Both the position numbers and the translations under genes were made by a program. A stretch of 64,000 nucleotides of DNA, taken from Nocardia sp. XZ_19_385. Lineage in GTDB: Bacteria; Actinomycetota; Actinomycetes; Mycobacteriales; Mycobacteriaceae. Of this stretch, positions 43,006 to 51,088 are shown in pieces. The stretch covers positions 868,001 through 932,000 of the forward strand of contig NZ_JACVEE010000002.1 in assembly GCF_015355755.1 (NCBI RefSeq), read 5' to 3'. The notes beneath the pieces are model-generated. The model saw nothing but the letters and a program-made list of their open reading frames with translations. It had not been told where the DNA came from and did not search any database. Each line of letters opens with the position of its first letter. The first letter of the stretch is position 1.

Positions 43006-43458
43006 ATGAAGCTCATTCTTACTGCTGATGTGGACAACCTCGGTGCGCCCGGTGACACGGTCGAGGTCAAGGACGGCTACGGCCGTAACTTCCTGCTGCC
43101 CCGCGGCCTGGCCATCGCGGCCAGCCGTGGCGCCGAGAAGCAGGTTGCCGGCATCCGCCGGGCGCAGGACGCCCGTAAGGTCCGCGACCTGGATCACGCC
43201 AACGAGCTGAAGCAGGCCATCGAAGGCCTGGAGTCGGTCTCGCTGAGCGTGAAGACTGCCGGCACCGGCAAGCTCTTCGGTTCGGTGACCCAGGCGGATG
43301 TCGCCGCGGCCATCAAGACCGCGGGCGGCCCCGTTGTCGACAAGCGCAGCATCGAGCTGCCGAAGTCGCACATCAAGACCGTTGGCAAGCACGGCGTCGT
43401 GGTGCACCTGCACCCCGATGTGGTTGCCAAGTTCGACCTGCAGGTCGCGGCCAACTGA
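43006..43458 (+). CDS. rplI: 50S ribosomal protein bL9
   Basis: 150 residues: [40 protein letters not shown] in the N-terminal rRNA-binding domain, a central helix, and the C-terminal domain [15 protein letters not shown] and [24 protein letters not shown] lies 8-16 bases before the ATG. Last gene of the operon; a hairpin terminator follows and dnaB is transcribed separately. Confidence 0.98.
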   Translation: MKLILTADVDNLGAPGDTVEVKDGYGRNFLLPRGLAIAASRGAEKQVAGIRRAQDARKVRDLDHANELKQAIEGLESVSLSVKTAGTGKLFGSVTQADVAAAIKTAGGPVVDKRSIELPKSHIKTVGKHGVVVHLHPDVVAKFDLQVAAN

Positions 43459-43466
43459 TTTCAGTT

Positions 43467-43504
43467 CGAAGACCACCCTCGTGTTCGCGCGAGGGTGGTC
43501 TTCG
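43467..43504 (+). terminator. Hairpin terminator of the rpsF-rplI operon
   Basis: A 15-bp stem, CGAAGACCACCCTCG (43467-43481) with CGAGGGTGGTCTTCG (43490-43504), closes an 8-base loop. No U-run follows. It separates the ribosomal operon from dnaB. Confidence 0.8.
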
Positions 43505-44100
43505 GCTGCGCGGCGCCGGTGGAATTCATCGATAGCCGCGTGTTTGCCATTCCCCGAGGGTGACGCCCGGGTGTATCCGTGGCGAATTTCTGACCCCGGC
43601 TCTACCACCGGTTATTCGGCCTGTGGATTACTAGGAAAGCGACCGATCGCAATGTGAGGCGCGGCAGCCTTCTCCACATCCGCCGTTTACCCAACACGCC
43701 CGGTTGTTCATCTCGACCGACACGCCGTTACTTTGTTAATCCACACGCCGATAGATCGGGAAATCCCTGTCCATCTGCACGTTTCTGCGGTGTGACCTGG
43801 GTTTTCCCCAAGTAGTCCACAGCGGCTGCACACGGCTGGGTGAACACTCCCCAAGTTATCCACAGTTGTGTACACAGGGCGGTTTGGCGACCCGCCGCGC
43901 GGTCGCCTAGGTTCATCCCAGCACCGGGAACGAAGATCGGGTTCGACCGTGCCGCAACGGTTTGCTGGCGTCCCACCCAAGGGTGTCGGCGAAAGTGCCT
44001 GGTGGCGTGGGTCGCCCGGCGAACGTGTCGGTACCCGGGAGTAGAACAACTCATCGATAGTGTGATCCCGGTCGAGGGGACGAGAGGACGGTCGAGTCTG
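43505..44100. other. 596-bp dnaB upstream region with DnaA-box-like cluster
   Basis: No gene supported here; open frames running through it lack homology. Between 43622 and 43864 are five 9-mers that match the DnaA box TTRTCCACA with at most one mismatch: TGTGGATTA 43622-43630 (reverse strand), TTCTCCACA 43670-43678, TAATCCACA 43737-43745, TAGTCCACA 43813-43821 and a perfect TTATCCACA 43856-43864. A palindrome GTGTACAC follows at 43868-43875. The remaining 220 bases before the dnaB GTG form an unusually long upstream stretch. DnaA binding is inferred from the motif only. Confidence 0.55.
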
Positions 44101-46737
44101 GTGGCAGTCGTCGATGACCGCGGGCACACCTCGGAGTTCCCGCCCGAACCCCCCGGCGAGGATTTCGGTCGCCAGCCCCCGCACGACATGGCGGCCGAAC
44201 AGTCCGTTCTCGGCGGCATGCTGCTGTCCAAGGACGCCATCGCCGACGTCGTCGAGGTGCTGCGCCCCGGAGATTTCTACCGCCCCGCGCACCAAGCCAT
44301 CTACGACACCATCCTCGATCTCTACGGCCGCGGCGAACCCGCCGACCCGGTTACCGTCTCGGCCGGTCTCGACCGCCGCGGCGAGCTCAAACGCATCGGC
44401 GGCCCGCCCTACCTGGTCACCCTCACCCAGACCGTCCCCACCGCCGCCAATGCCGGCTTCTACGCCGAAATCGTGTCCGAGAAGTCGATCCTGCGCCGCC
44501 TCGTCGAGGCCGGCACCCGCATCGTCCAATACGGCTACGCCGGCGCCGACGGCCAGGACATCGCCGAAGTCGTCGACCGCGCCCAAGCCGAGGTCTACGA
44601 GGTCACCGAACGCCGAACCACCGAAGACTTCGTGCCCCTGGAAGAACTCCTCCAGCCCACGATGGACGAAATCGACTCCATCGCCTCCCGCGGCGGCATC
44701 TCCCTCGGCGTCCCCACCGGCTTCACCGAACTCGACGAAATCACCAACGGCCTGCACCCCGGCCAGATGATCATCGTCGCGGCCCGACCCGGTGTCGGTA
44801 AGGCCCTGGCACTCGATACCCCCCTGCCGACACCCACCGGCTGGACCACGATGGGCGAGGTCCGCGTCGGCGACGAACTCCTCGACGCGCACGGCCGCCC
44901 CACCCGCGTCCTCGCCGCCACCGAGGTCCTCAGCGGCCGTCCATGCTACGAGGTCGAATTCTCCGACGGGACCGTGCTTGTCGCCGATGAGCAGCATCAA
45001 TGGCTCACGGAGACACGGAGCTCCCGGCGCTCGGCGCAACAAGCCGCGACGGGGTACAAGCGCTACCGCAACCAGCGCACGTTCGCGGAAGTTCGTACCA
45101 CCGGGGAGATCGCGCGGACAGTACGGTGCGATACCGCTGACCGCAGGCTGAACCATTCGGTCACCAACACGAAACCGCTGAAGCTGCCTGCCCGCTCGTT
45201 CTTGATCCCGCCGTACACCCTCGGCGCCTGGCTCGGCGACGGGACTTCGGCGGCCGCACAGATAACCTCGGCGGACCCCGAGATCATTGCCCGCATCGAG
45301 GCGGAGGGAATCGTCGCGGTTCCCTCGCAGTCCGCGGCACTGCGCTATTACTTGCAGCTGCCCGCCGACGAGCCCGTCGAAGCGCGTGAATGCGTAGTGT
45401 GCGGTACGGAATTCGTCCCGTTCACCAGCGAGGTTCGCACCTGCGGCAGGTCCTGCGGCGGCAAAGCGCGATTCCTTTCGGCGCCTGTCCCCGCGCCGAC
45501 TTGCCCGGCTTGCGGTGGGCCGTCGATCGGGCTCCGGCTATGCCAGTCGTGCCGGAACAGTGTCGGCAGTGTCCAGGCCCGGCTGCGGACAATCGGGGTC
45601 CTAAACAACAAGCACATCCCCACGAAGTATCTGCGATCGTCGGAAGCGCAGCGTCGTGCGCTGCTAGCGGGTCTGCTCGACACCGACGGCACTGTGACAC
45701 ACGGCGGGTCAGTCCAGTTCGCGGTGACTGACAAGCGGCTCTTCCAGGATGTTTGCGAATTGATCGTCAGCCTGGGGTATCGCTGCGGCGTCTCGACCAA
45801 ACGCGTCCGGGGACGCTCCGAGAACTCTTCGACCGCGTACACCGTCACCTTCGCGACGGATGATGAAGTATTCGGCCTGTACCGAAAGGCGCTGCTGCAC
45901 AAGGAACGCCGAGCCAGCAAGAACACAGCGCGTTCCGGGTCTCGGTATATCGTCGACGTCCGCAAGATCGACACCGTGCCCGTTCGCTGCGTCGAGGTCG
46001 ACAACGATGACCACCTGTACCTGGCAGGCCGCTCGATGGTCCCGACCCACAACTCCACGCTCGGCATGGACTTCATGCGCAGCTGCTCCATCAAGCACGG
46101 TCTTGCCAGCGTTATTTTCTCCTTGGAGATGAGCCGCACCGAAATCGTCATGCGCCTGCTTTCCGCCGAGGCGAAAATCAAACTCGGTGATATGCGTTCC
46201 GGGCGAATGAGTGATGACGACTGGACGAAACTGGCTCGCCGGATGAGCGAGATCAGTGAAGCGCCATTGTTCGTCGATGATTCACCGAACCTGACGATGA
46301 TGGAGATCCGGGCGAAGGCGCGGCGGCTGAAGCAGCGGCATGACCTGAAGCTTGTTGTTGTGGACTACCTCCAGCTGATGTCGTCCGGTAAGAAAGTCGA
46401 GTCTCGGCAGCAGGAAGTCTCGGAATTCTCGCGACACCTGAAGCTGCTGGCGAAGGAACTCGAAGTTCCGGTTATCGCGATCTCCCAGCTGAACCGTGGT
46501 CCGGAACAGCGAACCGACAAGCGGCCCATGGTCTCCGACCTTCGCGAGTCCGGCTCGCTGGAACAGGACGCGGATATGGTCATCCTGCTGCACCGTCCGG
46601 ACGCCTTCGAACGCGACGACCCCCGTGGCGGCGAGGCCGACCTGATCCTCGGCAAGCACCGTAACGGTCCCACCGCCACGATTACTGTTGCGCACCAGCT
46701 GCATTTGAGCCGGTTCGTGGATATGGCCCGCGGCTGA
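44101..46737 (+). CDS. dnaB: Replicative DNA helicase DnaB, interrupted by an intein
   Basis: 878 residues as translated, 461 after removal of the 417-residue intein. Extein: the N-terminal primase-interacting domain (PPHDMAAEQSVLGGMLLSKD, about 30-150), linker, and RecA-like domain. Walker A is split by the intein: PGVGK on one side, STLGMDF on the other. Walker B is KLVVVDYLQLMS; SQLNRGPEQRTDKRP and the arginine-finger region follow. DnaB unwinds the chromosome ahead of the fork. GTG 44101 gives the usual N-terminal length; the frame runs open to 43840. Without splicing the ATPase site cannot form. Confidence 0.97.
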   Translation: MAVVDDRGHTSEFPPEPPGEDFGRQPPHDMAAEQSVLGGMLLSKDAIADVVEVLRPGDFYRPAHQAIYDTILDLYGRGEPADPVTVSAGLDRRGELKRIGGPPYLVTLTQTVPTAANAGFYAEIVSEKSILRRLVEAGTRIVQYGYAGADGQDIAEVVDRAQAEVYEVTERRTTEDFVPLEELLQPTMDEIDSIASRGGISLGVPTGFTELDEITNGLHPGQMIIVAARPGVGKALALDTPLPTPTGWTTMGEVRVGDELLDAHGRPTRVLAATEVLSGRPCYEVEFSDGTVLVADEQHQWLTETRSSRRSAQQAATGYKRYRNQRTFAEVRTTGEIARTVRCDTADRRLNHSVTNTKPLKLPARSFLIPPYTLGAWLGDGTSAAAQITSADPEIIARIEAEGIVAVPSQSAALRYYLQLPADEPVEARECVVCGTEFVPFTSEVRTCGRSCGGKARFLSAPVPAPTCPACGGPSIGLRLCQSCRNSVGSVQARLRTIGVLNNKHIPTKYLRSSEAQRRALLAGLLDTDGTVTHGGSVQFAVTDKRLFQDVCELIVSLGYRCGVSTKRVRGRSENSSTAYTVTFATDDEVFGLYRKALLHKERRASKNTARSGSRYIVDVRKIDTVPVRCVEVDNDDHLYLAGRSMVPTHNSTLGMDFMRSCSIKHGLASVIFSLEMSRTEIVMRLLSAEAKIKLGDMRSGRMSDDDWTKLARRMSEISEAPLFVDDSPNLTMMEIRAKARRLKQRHDLKLVVVDYLQLMSSGKKVESRQQEVSEFSRHLKLLAKELEVPVIAISQLNRGPEQRTDKRPMVSDLRESGSLEQDADMVILLHRPDAFERDDPRGGEADLILGKHRNGPTATITVAHQLHLSRFVDMARG
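44803..46053 (+). mobile_element. Class 3 intein with LAGLIDADG homing endonuclease in DnaB
   Basis: 417 residues from Ala1 (ALALDTPLPTPTGWTTMGEV) to Asn417 (VPTHN), followed by extein Ser. The N-terminal residue is Ala, not Cys/Ser, and the class 3 W-C-T set is present: His65/Trp67 in ADEQHQWL, Cys396 in VRCVEVDNDDHLYLAG, Thr415 in PTHN. LAGLIDADG motifs are YTLGAWLGDGT (Asp146) and LLAGLLDTDGT (Asp295), so the endonuclease could be active. Between them eight Cys (197, 200, 214, 218 and 234, 237, 247, 250) form two zinc-finger-like clusters. Mycobacterial DnaB inteins occupy the same P-loop site. Confidence 0.93.
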
Positions 46738-46763
46738 TCGTTGCTGCTGTCGCGTCGCTCTGC

Positions 46764-47318
46764 TTGCGGACGCTGTCGCAGGAGGGTGCCCGTGATCTCG
46801 GAACGCACGAGCACGCCGATGTGACCCTGGATTGCATCGCGATGGGCCGCAGCATGCCCGCGTGGGAGGCCGGTGATCACGGCGCGATTCGAAAGACGTT
46901 GGCCACCAGCGTCGATCGCCTCGCCAACGCCGGAGCCGAATTCTTCGTCTGCCCCGACAACACCGCGCATATGGCGCTGGAGTCCGACGGTGATGACCTG
47001 GCTCTGCCGGGTCTGCACATCGCTGAGATCCCGGACTCCGACGAGCGCCGCCTGATCGACGACATCATCTTCACCGAACTGTGCGAAGGAGTGTTCACGG
47101 CCGCATCCCGGCAGCGCTACCTCGATATCATCAACCGGCTGCAGGGTCTGGGCTGTGACGCTGTCGCCTTGGTTTGTACCGAGATCCCGCTGTTGGTGAC
47201 GCCGGACGTATCCCCTTTGCCCACACTGGATTCCACTCGCCTGGTTGCTGCGGCCGCCCACCAGGTCGCCAACGGGGCGCGCCCGTTTCCGACCTGGTAT
47301 GGCGGCGCTATCGACTGA
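46764..47318 (+). pseudogene. Decayed aspartate/glutamate racemase-family gene
   Basis: Recognisable family segments are DVTLDCIAMGRSMPAWEAG, FFVCPDNTAHMALES, ERRLIDDIIFTEL, GCDAVALVCTEIPLLV and LPTLDSTRLVAAAA, including both catalytic Cys. The N-terminal strand with the GGMS-type motif is missing: the frame begins with TTG inside the expected domain and runs back into the dnaB end. The middle also appears shortened: GLHIAEIP joins directly to DSDERRLIDD, where family members have about 35-40 residues with a VGLLGT-type strand. A deletion remnant is the best reading; a short active protein is less likely. Confidence 0.62.
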
Positions 47319-47393
47319 GGTCGCTGTCCGCCAACGATTTCGACACGCCATGACACGCCGCCCAACTCCCCTACAGCTGTTGTCCGCCGCTCC

Positions 47394-47813
47394 CTACGAA
47401 GGCGTGCAGGCCGCGGCGATGGAGACGCTGTTCTCGTACAGGTGGTGCCGGGTGATGCGGCCGTTCTCGACGGTTAGGCGCAGTGCGAAGGGGCCCTGGA
47501 AGGGCTTGCCGGTGGCGCGGACTGTGCCGGAGAGGTGACCGAAGAGGACGGCGTCTGTGCCGTCGACGAGGACGGTGTCGATGGCGGCCTGGGCGTCTTC
47601 CGGGACGATGTGGGCCATCAGTTCGTCGAATTGGGCGGCGCATTCGGCGGCGGTGCGGCGCGGTCTGATCCACGGGACGCCGGGGTTCTCGGCGAGTTGC
47701 CAGTCGACCTCGTCGGCGAACAAGGTGGTGAGTTTCGCGGTGTCGGCGTTGGCGCGGGCGGCGAGAAAGGCGTTGACGGTGGTTCGGGTGGCTTCTGCGG
47801 TGGTGCCGGTCAT
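47394..47813 (-). CDS. SnoaL-like (NTF2-fold) protein
   Basis: 139 residues with the SnoaL pattern: an N-terminal helix TRTTVNAFLAARANADTAKL, LFADEVDWQLAENPGVPWI, a central helix AAECAAQFDELMAHI and the strands VLFGHLSGTVRATGKPF and FALRLTVENGRITRHHLYEN. These folds act as isomerases, hydrolases or binding proteins; the family name alone does not give the reaction. AGGAGGGACAC lies directly before the ATG. It lies 121 bases downstream of the FAD oxidoreductase in the same direction, with a hairpin between. Confidence 0.82.
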   Translation of the reverse strand: MTGTTAEATRTTVNAFLAARANADTAKLTTLFADEVDWQLAENPGVPWIRPRRTAAECAAQFDELMAHIVPEDAQAAIDTVLVDGTDAVLFGHLSGTVRATGKPFQGPFALRLTVENGRITRHHLYENSVSIAAACTPS

Positions 47814-47844
47814 GTGTCCCTCCTACGGGCATCGCACGATTGCT

Positions 47845-47875
47845 GGCCCGCACGACATTTGCATGTCGGCGGGCC
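47845..47875 (-). terminator. Hairpin between the FAD oxidoreductase and SnoaL genes
   Basis: A 13-bp stem with one bulged base closes a TTGC loop (arms GGCCCGCACGACAT and ATGTCGGCGGGCC). It lies 60 bases after the oxidoreductase stop codon in the transcribed direction, so it may terminate or attenuate transcription into the SnoaL gene. Confidence 0.5.
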
Positions 47876-47934
47876 TCGCGTCGATTACCTCGGAGGTAAG
47901 GGCGGCTGCTCGATCACCGCGCCGGTGGGCAGTC

Positions 47935-49245
47935 TCAGCTGTGCAGCGGGAAGTTGGCGCGGATGACGTTGTGCGGGTCGCGGGCGGTTTTGATCTGCTG
48001 TAGCCGCGCCAGGGTTTCCGGGTCGAAGGCCGCTGACGCCGACTCGCCGCCGGCGAGGAAGGTGTAGGGCTTGGATCCGGTGATGTGCGGGCCGAGGGCG
48101 TCGAGGATATCGGCGAACCGGGTCCGGATGTCGCCGAGCAGATGCGGAAGGCCGAGGCCCAGCAGGTAAAGCGCGTACGGCTCGGTGACGGGGCCGCGGG
48201 CGCCACCTTCGGGGCGGGATTCGGCGAGAGCGCCGCCGAGGCCGCGGAGCTGGATGTTGAGCAGCGGCGCGACCGGGGCCTCGATGAGGGTTTTGAGCAC
48301 TGCGTCATCGAGATCGGTGAGCAGTTCGCCGCGGGACAGCGACGGGCTCGGGTCGGTGGGTTCCGCGGTGATCTGGCCGATCTGGGCCGGGGTCAGCGCG
48401 CCTCGGGTGTCGGCGAGGATGCCCTCGATGCTGTCGAGACGGGCGGTCAGCGCACGGCCCTCTTCCGGCTCGCCGAGGTAGGCGAAGTCGATGGCGACCG
48501 TCGGTGCGGCGCCGGGGATCTGGTAGCGCTGCAACCAGACCGACAGTTCCCGGGGTGCGTCGGCGGTGAGCTCGGTGAAGAGGTCGAATGCCTCGCGGGT
48601 GCGGTCGGCGGACCACATGACGCGGCCGCCGTACAGACGCGGCAGCGGGAACAGGTCGAACTCGATCTCGGTGACGATCGCGAAATCGCCGCCGCCGCCG
48701 CGCAGTGCCCAGAACAGCTCCGGATCGGAGTCGGCGGTGATCCGGCCGCGCCGGCCGTCGGCGTCGACGATCTCGAAAGCGCGCACCGCGTCCGCGGCCC
48801 AGCCGTATTTGCGTGCGAACCAGCCGAATCCGCCGCCGAGGGTGTATCCGGTGACGCCGACTACGGGATTGCTACCGGCTAGCCCGGTCAGCCCGTGTGC
48901 GGCGGCCGCAGTCTGCACGGCGCCCCATTGCACGCCGGTGCCGACTCGGGCCACCCGTCGCTCGGCATCGATCTCGAGGCGGGCCAGAGCGCTGGTGTGG
49001 ATGAGGATCGCTTCGTCGATACCGCCGGTCGCGCCGTGGCCCGTCGTCTGTGTCACCACTTGCCGGCCCGCGTTGCTCGCGTATTTCAGCACGTCCGCGG
49101 CATCCTGGGCGTCGGCTACCGCGACGACGGCCGAAACCGGCTGTGCCACCGCCAGATTCCACGGCTGCACCGCCTGCTCGAATCCCGTGTCGCCCGGCAG
49201 CAGAACGCTCCCACGGACCACGCTGCGCAGATCCTCGATACCCAT
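47935..49245 (-). CDS. FAD-linked oxidoreductase of the PCMH/BBE type
   Basis: 436 residues. The FAD-binding PCMH domain (about 35-200) has VVTQTTGHGATGG, RVARVGTGVQWGAVQTAA, VGVTGYTLGGGFGWFARKYG and the substrate-domain boundary ELFWALRGGGGDFAIVTEIEF. The BBE C-terminus ends TARDPHNVIRANFPLHS. A conserved His sits in TTGHG for covalent FAD; the second (Cys) attachment site of berberine-bridge enzymes is not obvious. Substrate unknown; relatives oxidise sugars, alkaloids or aromatic intermediates. ATG 49245 has GAGGACAGAG just upstream. Its promoter matches the ECF41 consensus. Confidence 0.87.
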   Translation of the reverse strand: MGIEDLRSVVRGSVLLPGDTGFEQAVQPWNLAVAQPVSAVVAVADAQDAADVLKYASNAGRQVVTQTTGHGATGGIDEAILIHTSALARLEIDAERRVARVGTGVQWGAVQTAAAAHGLTGLAGSNPVVGVTGYTLGGGFGWFARKYGWAADAVRAFEIVDADGRRGRITADSDPELFWALRGGGGDFAIVTEIEFDLFPLPRLYGGRVMWSADRTREAFDLFTELTADAPRELSVWLQRYQIPGAAPTVAIDFAYLGEPEEGRALTARLDSIEGILADTRGALTPAQIGQITAEPTDPSPSLSRGELLTDLDDAVLKTLIEAPVAPLLNIQLRGLGGALAESRPEGGARGPVTEPYALYLLGLGLPHLLGDIRTRFADILDALGPHITGSKPYTFLAGGESASAAFDPETLARLQQIKTARDPHNVIRANFPLHS

Positions 49246-49293
49246 TGCTCTGTCCTCGCTTGTTGCTGTGGCGTTGTAGGTTGCTGCATGGTT

Positions 49294-49320
49294 GACGATG
49301 CAGGGCAGGAAAGTGTGACA
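49294..49320 (-). promoter_or_regulatory. ECF41-type sigma factor promoter
   Basis: On the minus strand TGTCACA (49320-49314), a 16-base spacer and CGTC (49297-49294) reproduce the published ECF41 promoter consensus exactly. The start codon is 48 bases beyond the CGTC. No ECF sigma gene is in the window. Confidence 0.65.
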
Positions 49321-49827
49321 TACGGGCGAAACCGGACACCCGGTGCCGAATCCTCGTCAACCGCGAAGCCCCTTCCCTAGCCATCCGATAGCTGCCGATT
49401 GTGCGGCGATCACGATGCCATCCACAGATTGGATGACTTCAAAACTGATCGCGCACAATGACTATCGCTGAACTGGGCATTCGACGGCCGACCCTTCCAG
49501 TTGGTAGCTAAACCGTCCACCCTTTACGATTCGCACTGGGAGTTGCTGCGTGTTGTGAGGTGGCCGCCGAAGGGCGGTCATCGGATGAATGAGAAACGGG
49601 TTATGGGGTCGGGGACGAAGTTGCGCCGTGAGCAAATGAGCGGCGTTCCGCCAGAGCCCACGGCGGCCAACGCACCCTGCTGCTCGAATCCATTGCCGCA
49701 CAGCCACAAACACCCTTCGGGCCAGACTGCGATTCCCGGTTCGGCCGAGGGGGAACCTTTGTCCACATGGACCACTAATGGTTGACGCGGATACGCACAG
49801 GTTCGTGTTGTCTACACCGCCGGTTGT
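49321..49827. other. 507-bp region without a supported gene
   Basis: Short open frames on both strands (for example 49501-49785) lack homology and typical codon pattern. A small inverted repeat CATCCA-CAGAT-TGGATG lies at 49419-49435, in the part upstream of the FAD oxidoreductase promoter, and could be a repressor site. Otherwise I see nothing in it. Confidence 0.5.
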
Positions 49828-50931
49828 CTACTCCGCCGGCACAGCCCCGAACACTTCGTTGATCAGGCGCTGGGTTGCGGCCTGGAACTCGCCCGCCAGG
49901 GACAGGTCGGCGTCGTCGACGTAGTTCAGGGTGGCGGTCATGGTTTTGCGGCCGTCGCGGGTGGCGTACATCAGGGCGCCGTGGCCGCCGTGGCCACCGT
50001 TGTGGGTGATGACGGTGCCGCTGGCGGTTTCCTGGACGAATACGCCCAGGCCGTACGGGATCTTGGCGTGCGGGGTGAACATTTCCTCGAGCAGCGCCGG
50101 CGGCACCAGCTTGCCGCCCACCAGTGCGGAGACGAAGGTGTGCAGGTCCGCGGTGGTCGAGATCATGTCGCCGCCGCCGGAAATCCAGGACGGGTTCTGG
50201 CTGGTGACATCGACGATCTGCTCGATACCCGCGGCGTCGGTGTAGCGGTAGAAGGCGTGGGCGTGCGGCTCCGGGATCTCCGTGGCGGTCTCCGGGACCA
50301 CGGTGCCCGCGAGTCCGAGGGGGCCCAGGATCAGCCGCCGCATCTCCTGCGCCAGCGATCGGCCGCTGACCTGCTCGACGAGCAGGCGAGCCAGCACGTA
50401 GTTGGTGTTGGCGTAGCTCCAATCCGTGCCCGGCTCGAAGCGGGCGGGCTTGGACAAGGCGAAGCGGACCAGTTCCTGCGGCTGGTAGGTCTTGAAGCGG
50501 TTGTCCACCCAGGCCTGACCCGACCAGTCGATCCCCGGCGCGGTCGTGCCGTCCTCGAAGACCTCGCCGGTGAAGTTGAAGACACCGCTGGTGTGCTGCA
50601 ACACCATCCGCACCGTGATCCGGGGATCGAGCTCGAACTCGGGCAGGTATTCGACGATCGGGGTATCCAGGACGATCTTGCCTTCGGCCACCAGCTGCAG
50701 CACCACCGTCGCGATGAAAGTTTTGGTGTTGCTGCCGATCCGGATGTGCCCGTCGACCGGCGGCACGTCAGGCTTGCCGAGCTCGGCGACACCGGCGCTG
50801 CCGGCCCACTCGCCGAGTTCGTCGTTGATCCGCAGCGACAATCCGGTGAAGCCGGTGCCGACGAGCTCCTCGATGGTCTGCTGCAGTTCCGGGCCGTTCT
50901 GGGTGGTGACGGTGCTGTCCTGGGCGTTCAT
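49828..50931 (-). CDS. Beta-lactamase-fold serine hydrolase (class C/DD-peptidase family)
   Basis: 367 residues. Catalytic motifs are Ser67-x-x-Lys70 in GSNTKTF, Tyr173-x-Asn175 in WSYANTNYV, and HNGGHGG in place of KTG. Other family parts include LQHTSGVFNF and SGGGDMISTTADLHTF. Members act as D-Ala-D-Ala peptidases or esterases. No signal peptide is present, so a cytoplasmic esterase is more likely than a cell wall enzyme. ATG 50931 has GAGGAG 7-12 bases upstream; the extra upstream codons to 50982 are unlikely to be used. Divergent from the flavoprotein at 51089. Confidence 0.87.
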   Translation of the reverse strand: MNAQDSTVTTQNGPELQQTIEELVGTGFTGLSLRINDELGEWAGSAGVAELGKPDVPPVDGHIRIGSNTKTFIATVVLQLVAEGKIVLDTPIVEYLPEFELDPRITVRMVLQHTSGVFNFTGEVFEDGTTAPGIDWSGQAWVDNRFKTYQPQELVRFALSKPARFEPGTDWSYANTNYVLARLLVEQVSGRSLAQEMRRLILGPLGLAGTVVPETATEIPEPHAHAFYRYTDAAGIEQIVDVTSQNPSWISGGGDMISTTADLHTFVSALVGGKLVPPALLEEMFTPHAKIPYGLGVFVQETASGTVITHNGGHGGHGALMYATRDGRKTMTATLNYVDDADLSLAGEFQAATQRLINEVFGAVPAE

Positions 50932-51025
50932 GGTGGTTGCTCCTCGACTGTGTTCCGATCTCGTTCTGCGAGAAACATCCACCCTGACCCCGGGTCAACC
51001 TCAACAGTGATCTGGCTCACACAGC

Positions 51026-51052
51026 TGTCACAACCTCTGGGCATCCGGTGTC
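51026..51052 (+). promoter_or_regulatory. ECF41-type sigma factor promoter (10 of 11 bases)
   Basis: TGTCACA (51026-51032), a 16-base spacer and TGTC (51049-51052) match the ECF41 consensus TGTCACA-N16-CGTC except for one base. The start codon of the flavoprotein is 36 bases further on. Confidence 0.55.
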
Positions 51053-51088
51053 TTCATGCCCGAACGCCTGAAACAGAGGAGAGACACC

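Noticed and set aside
49501..49785. Small plus-strand open frame in the gap before the serine hydrolase
   Set aside because: No homology, odd composition and no ribosome binding site; treated as noncoding.
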